64,000 nucleotides of DNA. Origin: Gnetum montanum. Its lineage: Eukaryota > Streptophyta > Gnetopsida > Gnetales > Gnetaceae. A program made the translations under genes and the position numbers. Of the stretch, positions 19,777 to 30,717 are shown piece after piece (within the stretch, counting starts at the first letter, position 1; each line of letters starts with the position of its first letter). The stretch spans positions 65,741 to 129,740 of the forward strand of contig MNCI01002956.1 in NCBI GenBank assembly GCA_015680685.1, read 5' to 3'. The notes below the pieces were generated by a model. The model was given only the letters and a program-made list of their open reading frames with translations. It was not told the origin of the DNA and searched no databases.

Positions 19777-19784
19777 CTTTTATA
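19777..19784 (-). promoter_or_regulatory. LTR TATA box, element D
   Basis: The minus strand reads TATAAAAG; equivalent boxes lie near 13130 and at 34782-34789. Confidence 0.55.
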
Positions 19785-19884
19785 CATGTTTTAACGTTAG
19801 ACTCGGGTTGGAGGACACGTGCCGCGTTGTCCGGGTGCAAAAGCGTAAAATTTACAAGTGTACAACATGTTACATTTTCTGGGC

Positions 19885-20226
19885 GTATATGCTGTGGGTG
19901 CTGAGCGTATACGCTAGGCGTATACACTATGGGTGCAGAGCGTATACAGTGGGCGTATACACTGATGGTTGCTGTCTTGTACCAAGTCTTACTCTACAGT
20001 GTTGTGTCCATGTTGTCTTCGGGGTTTGCATGCCGGGCATAGACATCAATCGCACAAGTTGGACGTGTGTGTACGCTGGTCATGTACGCTGTGAACATCG
20101 GGCGTATACGCTGGGCGTATATGTTGTGAGCTTAAGCATATACGTTGGACATATACGCTGTGAATGTGAACTTTGAGCGTATACGCTGGGCATATACGCT
20201 GAGAATGTAGACTTGGGCATATACAC
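19885..20226. repeat. GTATACGC palindrome array in U3 of LTR D
   Basis: There are many copies of GCGTATACGC-like self-complementary words, spaced 10-40 bp and separated by TGGGC or TGAG-type spacers. The same array is present in LTR B (34880-35230). Confidence 0.75.
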
Positions 20227-20371
20227 TGAGAATGCATACTTAGTTAAGATTAAGTATTTTGATCCCCGAAGTTGCCATGTTTGATACCAGATGTAGCCAT
20301 GGTGGTCTGTGGGTCCCAGGGACCTGCTTCTTGTTGGAGAAGTACTAAGCTCGAAATTTTGTGGTGTTTCA

Positions 20372-21170
20372 GTTGAGGAGTCCGGAAAGTGTGATCCTTA
20401 AAGATGGTACCTGTAATTCCAAGGGTAAAATAGCTTCTGAACCATAAACAAGACTATATGGTGTTTTACTTGTTGAAGTTCGATATGTAGTATGATAAGC
20501 CCACAATGCGTATACTAGCTGTTTGTGCCATCTTCTCTTGCTTTGGGTAAGCATCTTTTTTAGTATTGTAATGATGGTTTTGTTTGTGGCCTCTGCTTGC
20601 CCATTGCTCTGAGAGTAGTAAGGGGATGAAAATGAGTTTTTGATCCCCAGACTCTCACAGAAAGTTTTGGTTTCGGCACTGCTGAATTGTGGCCCGTTGT
20701 CCATGATGATGGTCATGGGGATGTCGAAACGGGTCACAATGTTTTGAAGAATGAAGTTGCATACATTTTTAGATGTTGTTTTTCGAAGGGGGAACAGCTT
20801 CTACCCACTTCGTGAAATACTTTGTCACAGTTATGATGAAACTATGCCCTACAGAAGATGAGGGTGCTATTTGTCCGATAAGGTCCAACCCCCACCTTTG
20901 AAAGGGCCATGTGATTTGCACTATATGCAACTCATTTGGTGGGACATGGATTAGATTACTATGTCTTTGACAGGTACTGCATGTGTTCACCTTGGAGAGA
21001 CAATCATACTCCATGTGTGGCCAATAATAGCCTAAGCATCTTATTTTCATTGCCATTGCTTTTGGTGCTATATGTCCTTTGCATAGTCCGTCGTGTACTT
21101 GCTCAATGATGGTTTGGGCATCAGTGCTACTAACACATGTTTGCAATATGCCTTCGTAGGATCGACAACA
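20372..21170 (-). pseudogene. Element B integrase, truncated
   Basis: Integrase inserts cDNA into the host chromosome. The H2C2 zinc-binding region is visible (VHDGLCKGHIAPKAM then NTCSTCQRH). The catalytic core has WGLDLIGQI with the first Asp, MDNGPQFSS with the second and NGQAEATNK with the Glu, so the D,D-35-E set is intact. A frameshift occurs near 20750. The C-terminal domain seen in C (to YLKSYYI) is missing because element D is inserted after the ELQVPSLRI block. Confidence 0.85.
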
Positions 21171-22400
21171 CAAGGTGTCCCCTACCAGTGTATATTGTTT
21201 AGAATGCTTTCGTACCACGTCTTTTTGTGCATTCGTTAAGTGTTGTGGTGTTTCACCACGTAGAAGGTACTCTTTTATGTCGTCATACCATTCTATCGCA
21301 TGTGTTGTACTAATGAATGTAATTGGAAATGTATTGAGTGTATCGGTTATGGGTTTCGCACAGCTAATTATGGAGCTTGGCAACGTATGGAACATGTCAG
21401 GGGATATGTTTAACGCTAGGGTGGCCAGTGCATCTGCAATGGTATTATCGTTTCTAGAGACGTGTTGCACATCGATGTTTTTGAAGTGCCTCATTAAGTG
21501 TTTTGCCAAGTCACAGTATGGTTGTAAATGTTGCGCTTTGCATGTATAAATATCTGTGACTTAGTTCAAAACTAGTTGTGAGTCTCCCTTGACCACTAGT
21601 CGTGTGATGTTTGAAGCTAGTGCTACCGTAAGACCTCTAAGGAGACCTTCGTACTTTGCTATGTTGTTGGTACAGTGAAAGTCGAAAAGATAGGAAAAGG
21701 ATCAGATCTCCCTGAAGGGATAAGTGATGACAGTGGCAGCACTTCCCCCTTGAGAGGTGGATGCTCCATCAAAGTTCAAAATGACATCGTAGTCATTGGG
21801 TACTATGTCTATTGCACTTACATTTTCATCGGGGAATTCTGGCTCTATCATTGCTTGATCATGTGTTGGTGACGTGGTCATTTGATTCGCTATGGCTTGA
21901 CCCTTAACTGATGATTGCACTATGTAGCATAGGTTAAACTCAGCTGTCATGGCTTTCCAACGAGCTATTCTACTTGTCTTGTAAATGTTTCCTGTGATGG
22001 CTCTGAGCACATTATCCTTGCAGATTATGTTAACTTGGTTATGGAAGAGGTAATGTTGCCATTTATTTAAGGAAAAGGCCAGGGCTAAACATGACCTCTC
22101 CACCTCGTTATACTTCTTCTCATGGGCTACTAATGCATGGCTTAGGTAGTAGACAGGGACTTTGGTTCCATCATCTTGTTTCTGCCAAAGCATGGACACG
22201 ATTGACAAATCCGAAGTGGCAAGGTATATGTAAAACAGTTTATCCTTTTGAGGTGGATAAACTGTGGGTAGTCAGACAAGTGTTGTTTTAATATTGTCAA
22301 ATGCTTCCTGGCACTGTGGAGTCCATGGACGTTCTTGCATAGCAAGTGGTTCATAGGTTTTAATTTGTCCGTTAGTTTTTCTATGAAACGCCTAATGAAC
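21171..22400 (-). pseudogene. Element B RNase H and archaeal-type RNase H
   Basis: The RT-linked RNase H is degraded, with VYYLSHALVAHEKKYNEVERSCLAL and ARWKAMTAEFNLCY visible. The second RNase H has ILNFDGASTSQGGSAATV with the first Asp and later NDNTIADALATLALN. It is homologous to element A and confirms the Tat assignment. A frameshift separates this part from RT. Confidence 0.8.
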
Positions 22401-22420
22401 TGTAATCTACCTTGTAGACC

Positions 22421-23590
22421 TCAGAGTTCGGTAAGGTTGCTAGGTGGTTTTAAGTTTGTTATGGTCTTAACTTCATTGGGGTCTACTCGTATCCCTAATT
22501 CCGAGGCTATGAATCCAAGCATTTTTCCTATTTTAATGCCGAAGACACATTTCTTTTGATTAAGTCTCAACTCATATTTTAAACAACACTTTAGTACTAG
22601 GTCAAGATCTTGTACGTGTTTCTCTGATGTCTTTGATTTAACCATGATATCATCCACGTAGTCATTGAGCGAGTGCAACATGTAATCGCTAAAAATAAAT
22701 GTCATGGCCCTTTGATATGTGGCCCCAGCATTCTTGAGACCAAAGGGCATCATTATGTAACAAAAGGTTCCCCATGGTGTCATAAAGGTAGTCTGGAGCT
22801 GATGCTTTAGGTTAATGCGTATTTGGTTGTATCCTGAGAAGCCATCCATAAAAGATAATAGGGTGTGCCCAATGGTTGAGTCAACAAGTTGACTGATGCT
22901 AGGTAGGGAAAAATCATCTTTTATGGTTGCAACGTTGAGATCCTGGAAGTCAATGCATAAGCGAATACTTCCGTTCTTTTTCGGAACAATGACCATGTTG
23001 GATACCCAATCGGCATAATCAATAGCCCGAATGAAACCTACCTGATAAAGTTTGGTGATCTCATTCCAAACTACCAATGCTACTTCAGGTTTAACCTTTC
23101 ACGCCTTTTGTTTTACTGGCTTCAATTTTGGATCAAGGATAATGTTGTGCTGGACGATTCAAGGATCTAACCCGGGCATGTTAGTGTAAGACCAAGTGAA
23201 TTCTTTCATGTTGTTTCAAAGCACATGCTCTACGTCTTTGGCTAGTTGAGGTTGTAATAGTGCACTCAATTTTAATATTTTGGTTTCACCATCAGGCATA
23301 ACGATGGGGGTTTCAATCAACGGGTCTTCAGTGATACTATCTGCTTCTATGTCGAGGGATCTTATCATACCTTTGTAGTTATCTATTGTTTGTTGTGTCG
23401 AGGCTATGAGTGTGTCTTCCGTTGATGTACCTAAGCTGATGGAGTTTATATCGATTTCTCTTGTGATTCTTCCATATGGTCCATCGATGATCAAGGGTGT
23501 GGATAAACACTGACAATCCATTAGGCTTGTTCCTGCCAATAAACAGAGGGTAGAATGAGCTAATAGGTGTTGTTTCATGTTCCCTAGCAA
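22421..23590 (-). pseudogene. Element B reverse transcriptase
   Basis: SIRLCIDFQDLN, FMDGFSGYNQIRI, PFGLKNAGATYQRA and the active site LNDYVDDIMVKSK are all present and in order, so the catalytic set is intact. A stop or indel separates the N-terminal third (23590-23216) from the core (from 23077). The minus strand upstream has a GTTTATTGGCAG acceptor-like sequence close to the start of the conserved region, parallel to element A. Confidence 0.85.
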
Positions 23591-24092
23591 CGTAAATCAT
23601 GTGTACATGCATGATGGTGGTTTATCATCGCACTGGGATGCATGGCAGTTTAAGGCCTTACCAGACAGATGGGGTAGTTTGTGGCAGTTTAAGGCCTTAC
23701 CAGGCCATCTTGGTAGTTTAAGGCCATACCAGGCCATGTGAGGGATGTATGTGATAGTTTAAGGCCTTACTGGGCCGTCATGGTAGTTTAAGTCCATACC
23801 AGGCTGAGCGTGAGCCTTAGGTGGTAGTTTAAGGCCTTTCTAAGCCGGGTGTGTGGTTTGACGATGTCTAATCACCGTATATTTTGCATCGGAGAGTTTG
23901 CACCAAAATGTTCAGTGTGGGCATTTGAAGTTGGGTTACGAGGGAATTAGAGTGTGGTAGTGTTCACTTTGTTTTATATATTTTCTTTCGGGCTTTGTAT
24001 TTTAAACAAATTTTAATTACAATAGATAAAATAATAAAAATATTTAAAAGAAATCAAAGGTGGCAGCGGTGGCGGCATGGTTGACTCAGTGC
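23591..24092. repeat. GGCC hairpin array upstream of antisense gene B
   Basis: About six units of GGCAGTTTAAGGCC-6 nt-AGGCC type lie in 23640-23860. AT-rich sequence follows to 24060. No coding sequence. Confidence 0.65.
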
Positions 24093-24100
24093 TATATATA
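24093..24100 (+). promoter_or_regulatory. TATA box of antisense gene B
   Basis: TATATATA in the context GTGCTATATATAGTGTAGG, about 310 bp upstream of the candidate start. Confidence 0.45.
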
Positions 24101-24129
24101 GTGTAGGGGCTTCATTTGGAGGCACCATG

Positions 24130-25170
24130 AACTGGAAGGAAAACCAAGCGTGAGCGTAAACCTCAGTGTAAGCGTAAACCTCAAACGCCATCGTAAGCAT
24201 AAACCTTGAAGCCTAGCATAAGCATAAACCTCGAACCCCAGTGTAAGCGTAGAGCGTAGAGGCTCAAACTTCGACGTAGGTGTGAGCGTAGAGGTTTAAG
24301 TGTTAGCGTAAGCGTGAGCATAGAGGCTCAAACTCAATGTAGAGGATTTAGCTCAACATGCAGACTTAGACCTTAGCGTAGACCCTGTCAGTTGAAGCAT
24401 AAAGGATGCCGAAATGGGCAAGGGAAAGGAGGTAGAAGGCTAGGGGAGGAAGGTGCCTAACTTGACTTTTGCAGAGAAAAGTGAGGCCATGCTGTAGTGT
24501 CCGCCTAGGCCAAGGGTTCCATCATGGCCTGGATCGTCACATAGGTAGGCTCTAATCTTGCCTCTATTAGTTATTTTCATCTATACATGTTATTTGACGT
24601 AGACAATTTTTGTAGCGTAGATAGTTTTAGTAGCATAGAGGGTTTTGGTAGCGTAGACAATTAGCGTAGAGGGCGTGTATAGCGTATAGCATCTGTACAC
24701 TTAGTGTAGATCTGTAGTGTAGAGGGTCTCTATAGCGTATAGGGTCTGTACGCTGAGCGTAGAAGGTTTCCTCAGCGTACAACGTAGATAGTTTGAATAG
24801 TGTGTAGCGTAGAGGGTTTTAACAATATACAGCATAGACAATTTTATCAGTATGTAGAGTAGACGATTTTCACAGCGTATACGCTAACTGTTTTCACAGC
24901 GTATGGCATAAATAGTTTGCACAGCATTCAGCGTAAACTATTTGCATAGTGTATATGCTAACTATTTTCACAGCATTCAGCGTAAACTATTTGCGCAGCG
25001 TATACGCTGACTGTTTTCACGGCGTTCAGTGTAAACTGTTTTCACAGCGTATACGCTGGCAGGTTTTTTACAGCGTATACGCTGAGCGTGAATAGTTTTT
25101 CTTTCTTTTTTAGGTAGAGTATACGCTGAGTATTTTTAGTTTGTTGATAGCGTATATGCCAAGCGTAAAT
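24130..25170. repeat. GCGTAAAC / GCGTATACGC word array around exon 1 of gene B
   Basis: The first part (24130-24400) repeats AGCGTAAACCTC-like words. The second (24590-25170), inside intron 1, repeats AGCGTAGA and then TTTTCACAGCGTATACGCT-type units with 20-45 bp periodicity. The same core is found in the U3 palindromes of this subfamily. Confidence 0.7.
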
Positions 25171-28100
25171 AGTTTCTTAATTTTTTGAATTGTTGGCCTA
25201 CAACATGGAATTTTGTTCGTTCATCTCATTTTCATGTATGGATGATTTATCGTGGCTTTCTGGTTACTTGCAGGGACACTGAACCTTTCCTCCTGGTAGT
25301 TGAGCTAGTTGGGATACTAGCATAGTTCGGGCCCCTTGAGACTGATGAACCTACCCCTGATCTGACTATTGACAACAATGGGGTATGGTTCAGGGAAGGG
25401 GCGTGCGAATTCCTCGCCTTCATCCTAGACAAATTTAAGGTGGTGGTCTAGTCACATCTGAGCAAACAAGTGGCACGGAGCGTGCTTGAGGCCATGTTGC
25501 CGAGATTGTCAGAGGACATCATGGTTTTTATGGTAGACATTGATGAGGGGCCGCTTGTGATCGAGGATGATCCCTGTGGCGGGCCCAGATCTACTCGCCC
25601 GTTAGCATGCGTGTGGGACCTATTGCCATGAGGGCATGATTATCTCAACAACACTTTGTTTCTAGCTGCGCATGCACACACGTTATTCTAGAACCCTCTT
25701 GGCACAGTGTACCAGGTAGAGAGGTAAGATCATTTGGCTTGTTGTTTAGTGTTTGCCCCTGTTTTGACGACCGTTCTTATGCAGGTCCCAAGTTAACCAA
25801 GATGGGACATGCGTTAATGATGATGGGCTTGCCCTGGCTCATACTGCTCTAGAGACCTTTATGGCAGATCCCACCCTTCACGGAGCTGTGTTAGCTCAAA
25901 CCAAGGGTGATATTATCCATTTTCATAAATGATTTTCTAGAGCGTTCACACAATGCATAGCTCATGGGTGGTTGCATGGAGACTGGTCGCATAATGGACC
26001 AATTTTCCCTCGTGACTTTAACTTGGGTAGCACCTCGAAGTCCACAACTAAAGGTAAATGACAATATTTCCTAGATGTATTAATTTGTTTGTTCAACTAC
26101 TGGTGGTCATACTAATGTGATGGTTTCAAATTGTATCTACAATTGATATCCCTCTTGGCGGAGACCCTGTCACGATAGGACGAACAGAGAGTACCCTCTC
26201 AATGAAGTTTAGGGAGATTAGTAAGGCACAGAAATGGTTGTGCACCCATGCCCCACCGTCCATTTTCCGTTTTTTAGATGATGTCGGCCTTATGGAGCTC
26301 TTTACAACCCCGAGCCCTAATGTGTCGATAGCTGAAATGATTGAGATTGTTGATTCATTCAACAAGTCTATCTCCTACTATAGCACTCATATTAAGGGTG
26401 TAAAAATAGTTTTCCATCTATCAGTTGAATTCTTTTCGGTGTACCGATAGATGACGTAAATGTAGTTTTGGACAGGGCTTAGAAAGAACTTCATACGATA
26501 CGTGAGTTAGAGGACTGGTTGGACGTTACCAAGGGTGCTAAGGGATTCCCTATGCAGGGGAAGTTAGAGGTTGAGGAAGTTAATGAATTATATCCCCTAT
26601 TTAGGGCATGGCTGTTCCCTAAATCCCTGTCCCAAGTGAGGAGTCTTTGTATTGAAGCTGTGAGTATCATGCGAACCGTCTTAGAAACTGGGATGCATTA
26701 TAACTGGGCTCAATTTCTGTTGTCAGGCCTTCATAAGGAGATAGTGCAATTGCCCTCAAACATTAAGGAGCAGTCTCATTTTACATTTGCATTCTTTGCT
26801 GGCTATCTTCGTTGTTTGGCTGAGTTTCTAGTGGTTCACACAAACAATAAATATCTCCTACGGGATCGTACTCAGTTGTCTCGTCCATGGATCAACCATT
26901 TGTTCGAGACAACTGAGTCCCAAGATGCTCCTGAGGGGATTGATGAGTCAGTGTCCATCACGATGAGAGGGTCATCTAGTACCTCAATCCATACACATGA
27001 CAGTGTGGGGTTGGAACCAGATGACGTGCCCTATACCGCCAAGAGAGCTAAACGTGTCATCAAAGAGACAATTACGAAAGCCAAGTCGAAGCTCTTGAAG
27101 CGTGAATGTTCAACAGAGGTGGCCTCAAATGTGGATGATCCATGGGTGAAGCGCATACGGTTCAAGATTCCTGTCCAAGGTAAGTAAACTTGGTGCACTT
27201 ATTGTATTGTCCTTTTTGTCTTATTCATAATTTTTATTTTGACCGCTTACATGCCACTGATGCCTTTAGACTTGACTCGAGAAGTGAGGAGGCAGGAATT
27301 AGAGACCATCATTGAAGAGGAGGAAGCTACAAAAGAATTAATGACTGAGGAGGAAGATGTGGGCAAAGATCAGGTAGGAGGGATGGAAGAGCTAGGGGAA
27401 TACACCACGGAGACAGAATTGGTCGATGACCAGAGTGCTGTTGATGAAATGTTCAATAGCTTCCTTAAGGGAAGACTGGACTTAGGCAAACCCCCAAACC
27501 AAGAAGGGGACAGAGAAAATGGTATATTTCCTTTTATTTTATTGTGTTGCTTTGTGAGTCGTTGTTTATATGGTGTTTTACTTTTATGTTTTCATCCCTT
27601 CCAGACGAAGGTAGTGAAACTAGAACGATGCGGTTGGACGTGCCCATGAAAATGGCTCCCACTGAAAGGATCACGAAGGTTAGTCCGTCTCGTACTCGTG
27701 GACCATTTACTTGGACCAAGATGCTAAGTAAAATGGATTTTTTGGTTGGTATTGCTGAGGAGGTGGTTGAACATATTCAGGAAGCCCACCCTAAGATAGG
27801 TACAGATGTCTCGAGCCTTTTGCAGCTTTCAAATTTCACGTCCCTTTTTTGTCATCTAATGTTTAATGCCTATTTTTTTTGTATGCATAGGAGCTAAGCT
27901 AAGGTGGGATCCATCTGAGACTATTAGCATTGAAAGTTTGCCCACAGTACCCCCAGAAGTCAAGCAGATACCAAGGTTGGTCTATGACGAAGTGGCGAAG
28001 GTCTTATACACAACACCAAATTGCTTTGGACTTGTAGGCATTCCATCGAACAATTATGGTTGCAAATTCAAGCAAAGGAGAAAGAATTTTCTGAGTTATC

Positions 28101-28871
28101 AGTTGAGCGTGATGATCTCAAGGCTTGGTATGAGTTCACCTCAGCTAGACTAAGTGGTGATCATTCTTGGCAGACTTCTAAGGTCACTTATACTAGATAC
28201 TAGAACCTGCTCAATCGCCACGTGTCACTGATCCGGAAACTAGCAGAGTGTAAGGCCCAGGTAGATCTATTGAACCTCAAGTGCCAAGATTGGAAGGCTT
28301 TCTCTTCCAAGGTGCATAAGTGGGGTCAGGATGAGAAGAACCACAAGCACCATTATAAGAAATCATTGAAATAATTATCCATTGAAAAGCGTTAGCTAGA
28401 AATGTTTGTAGAGGGCCTGGGTCTACGTTCTGCGTTTGATACCTTTGCTCAGAATACAACTGTTGAGATGGAATCGCCTACAAGGGTAATTACAATCGCT
28501 TCTAGGGAGGTTTCTATGGATGAATTCCCTTTAAAGCATCCTACATGGTCATCTATTGACAAGGGGAAGGCCTTGGCAGATGTCGACCTAGGCCTTGATG
28601 GGACTCATTGGGCGAGTGTCTCAAAGGAGGAAATCCTCCGCCAGCTGGAATTCGGTTTACGGGGATCCCCTACGGTAAGCATTTTGTTATCATGAAATTC
28701 ATTCACTGAATAATGTTTGAAAGTTTTTTCTTTTATCCTTATGTTGATTGTTTCTTTTTCATTTTATAGGATCAAGGTGACGATGATGTTCAAGAAGTTG
28801 GCCCCAGTGGAGTGAGGGCCCACGATGCCCATGAGTCTAAAGGGAACGATCCTCCCATCCCAGATGTTTAG
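24406..28871 (+). pseudogene. Antisense gene, copy B: eight exons, unknown function
   Basis: Exons by homology with copy A: about 24406-24544, 25274-25723 (450 nt, exactly as in A), 25785-26053, about 26143-27179, 27270-27521, 27605-27799, 27891-28674, 28770-28871 (TAG stop). All donors are GT; one acceptor (before exon 4) reads AA instead of AG. Exon 2 has VWFREGACEFLAFILDKF, exon 4 has LYPLFRAWLFPKSLSQVR and FGVPIDD, exon 7 has WGQDEKNHKHHYKK. Several premature stops and a frameshift near 26430 make it a pseudogene. The exact start is uncertain: ATG at 24406 or 24414. It is clearly orthologous in structure to A and C and more diverged in sequence. No known domain recognised. Confidence 0.75.
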
Positions 28872-29500
28872 TTTTTGCTTTGAAATTATTCTGACTCAAA
28901 TTTATACGTGAATTGTAAATTGAAAATTTTGAGTTGTATTGAATAGATGAATAAAATCAGTTAACTCTTGTAATTGTACATCATTACTTGTATATATATA
29001 TTTCTACATATATTTTTTTAGTTATGGATTTTGAGTTTAAATGTAAACACGGCATGGCAATATAAAATTTTTTGGTTTCTTTTTGCAATTTAAGTGTAGT
29101 GCATGAATGTAATTATGAGTAGGAATATAATTGTAAGCAAAAGATAATTGCGAAAATTGTTATTGACAACATGACAATGCAAGCATAAATTCGAACAGTG
29201 AACTGGAATTTGGGAGAAAAACAAAGTATAAGTGGATGATCTAATTTAAGGCCATTTCAAACCACTTGTACTATTTTAAGGCCATTTCGGGCCATGCATA
29301 CTAGTTTAAGCCCATTTCGGGCCACTCGCACTAGTTTAAGGCCATTTCGGGCCATGCATGAACAAGGGAAGTTTCAAAGGACACAGGTGGATTTCTCTTG
29401 GTAGACCGACCATTTCTGATCATGGCTAGTTTTATGTCATTGTGGACATGATAGTTTAATGTCATTCTGGACTTGGAATGATAGTTTAATGTCATTTCAG
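28872..29500. repeat. Spacer with hairpin units, element B
   Basis: After an AT-rich stretch (28872-29220), four TTTAAGGCC-atttcg-GGCCA units lie in 29240-29360, then AGTTTAATGTCAT...GGAC units to 29490. The position matches the arrays in A, C and D. Confidence 0.6.
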
Positions 29501-29529
29501 ACAGTTTGTTGTTTATTGGTTTAGTAATT

Positions 29530-30717
29530 TTTTGATTTTTCTCATTTTAACGTTAGGAGTTGCTTTAGCGGGTATGATTCTATATTCAGTTTCTCCTTTG
29601 CTGATCACGTTGAATGGTAATTCAGCCCAAGGGATATCTGATGGAATAGTTCCCGCGTTGGTGTCTTCCGGCACGTCTGCATGTATTGTGGTTTCTGTGT
29701 CAGTTGTAATTTCTAAGTGAGGCTGCGTATGTACGATTTCAAGCCTGGGTATTTATGTTTTGGGTGGATTTTCTTTTGTGTTTAAAAGATTATCGCCTAC
29801 CGGTTGTTGTTCATTTATGTCGTGTTGTCTAGGCTCTTCGAGCTTAACCTCTAAGCCTTGGTCTATGTCTATGTACGATGAGATGATGGGTGTAGCAGCC
29901 TCCCCATGTATAACGATTTTGTCGCCTTCGTAAGGTAGGTGAATTTCTTGGTGTATGGGGGAGGAGACTGCTTTCAATTGGGCTAACTAGGGCCTTCCCA
30001 ATATTAGGTTGAACCTTGGCATTTCATCGATTACCACAAAGTCGGCAGATGTGGGGAATTGATCCCCTACTATGAAGTCTAAAGTCACGGTGCCTTTGAC
30101 TATCACGCAGGATCCACTGAATGAGTTCAAACACGTAGTGGCTATTGGTCTGATTAGCTCTGTAAGCCCCAGTTGTTCGATGATGGGGTATGGCACTACA
30201 TTTGTGGTAGCTCCATCATGTACATGAACCCTATGTATCTTCAATTGGTTTATTCATATTGTTATGAACATAGGGGCTGTTGTTACTTTCCCGTTTTCTC
30301 ATCCACCTTGATGTTGTCATTGTGGAAACTTAATGGCTTGGAAGCTAACCCTTGAGATGAGTACATTACTGCATGAATTGAAGGTTCAGTTCGAGGTAAG
30401 TATTTGCTTATTGGGATAGATGTTAACATGCGCACTAGAGCTTCGCGGTGGGTTTGAGATGTTAGCACTAGGTCGTATAAACTCAGTAAAATGTTTTTTT
30501 GTTTGAGTTCTTGCATCACTTGTGTTAGAAATGTTGCTAGATCTCTACTGTTGGGTGCATGCTTGTCGGTAGTGACTTGGTCCATTGGGCCTAATAGTTT
30601 TATTTCATGCATAGTTGGTTTGTCATTTTGACCTGGAATCGTTGATTTAGGCATATCATGTTTTCTGGATGATTCACCCTCATGGCCTATCTTTGGTTTA
30701 TCATTAGGTGGTGTCAT
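29530..30717 (-). pseudogene. Element B protease region
   Basis: The active-site block reads VHVHDGATTNVVPYPI (second Asp of DDG replaced by His, so the usual DDG reads HDG). NLILGRP-stop-LAQL follows, where the stop replaces Trp (TGG to TAG). A frameshift lies near 30270. The upstream segment has the conserved HREALVRMLTSIPI block. Catalytic competence was already lost. Confidence 0.8.

Larger units (their letters stand above)
13008..20371 (-). mobile_element. Element D: gag-protease-only Tat retrotransposon
   Basis: The 5' LTR (19192-20371), primer site, leader, gag and protease (18688-15227) are followed directly by a 3' noncoding region with polypurine tract and a truncated 3' LTR. The antisense gene, RT, both RNase H domains and integrase are absent. 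Its LTR start abuts the broken integrase of B, showing that D inserted there. It would depend on autonomous relatives for reverse transcription and integration, like the TR-GAG class of non-autonomous elements. Confidence 0.8.
19192..20371 (-). repeat. 5' LTR of element D
   Basis: It begins TG at 19192 and ends GTGTTTCA at 20371 in plus-strand view. The U3 part (19785-20371) contains repeated GCGTATACGC-type palindromes. Its outer edge directly abuts broken integrase coding sequence of B. Confidence 0.8.
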
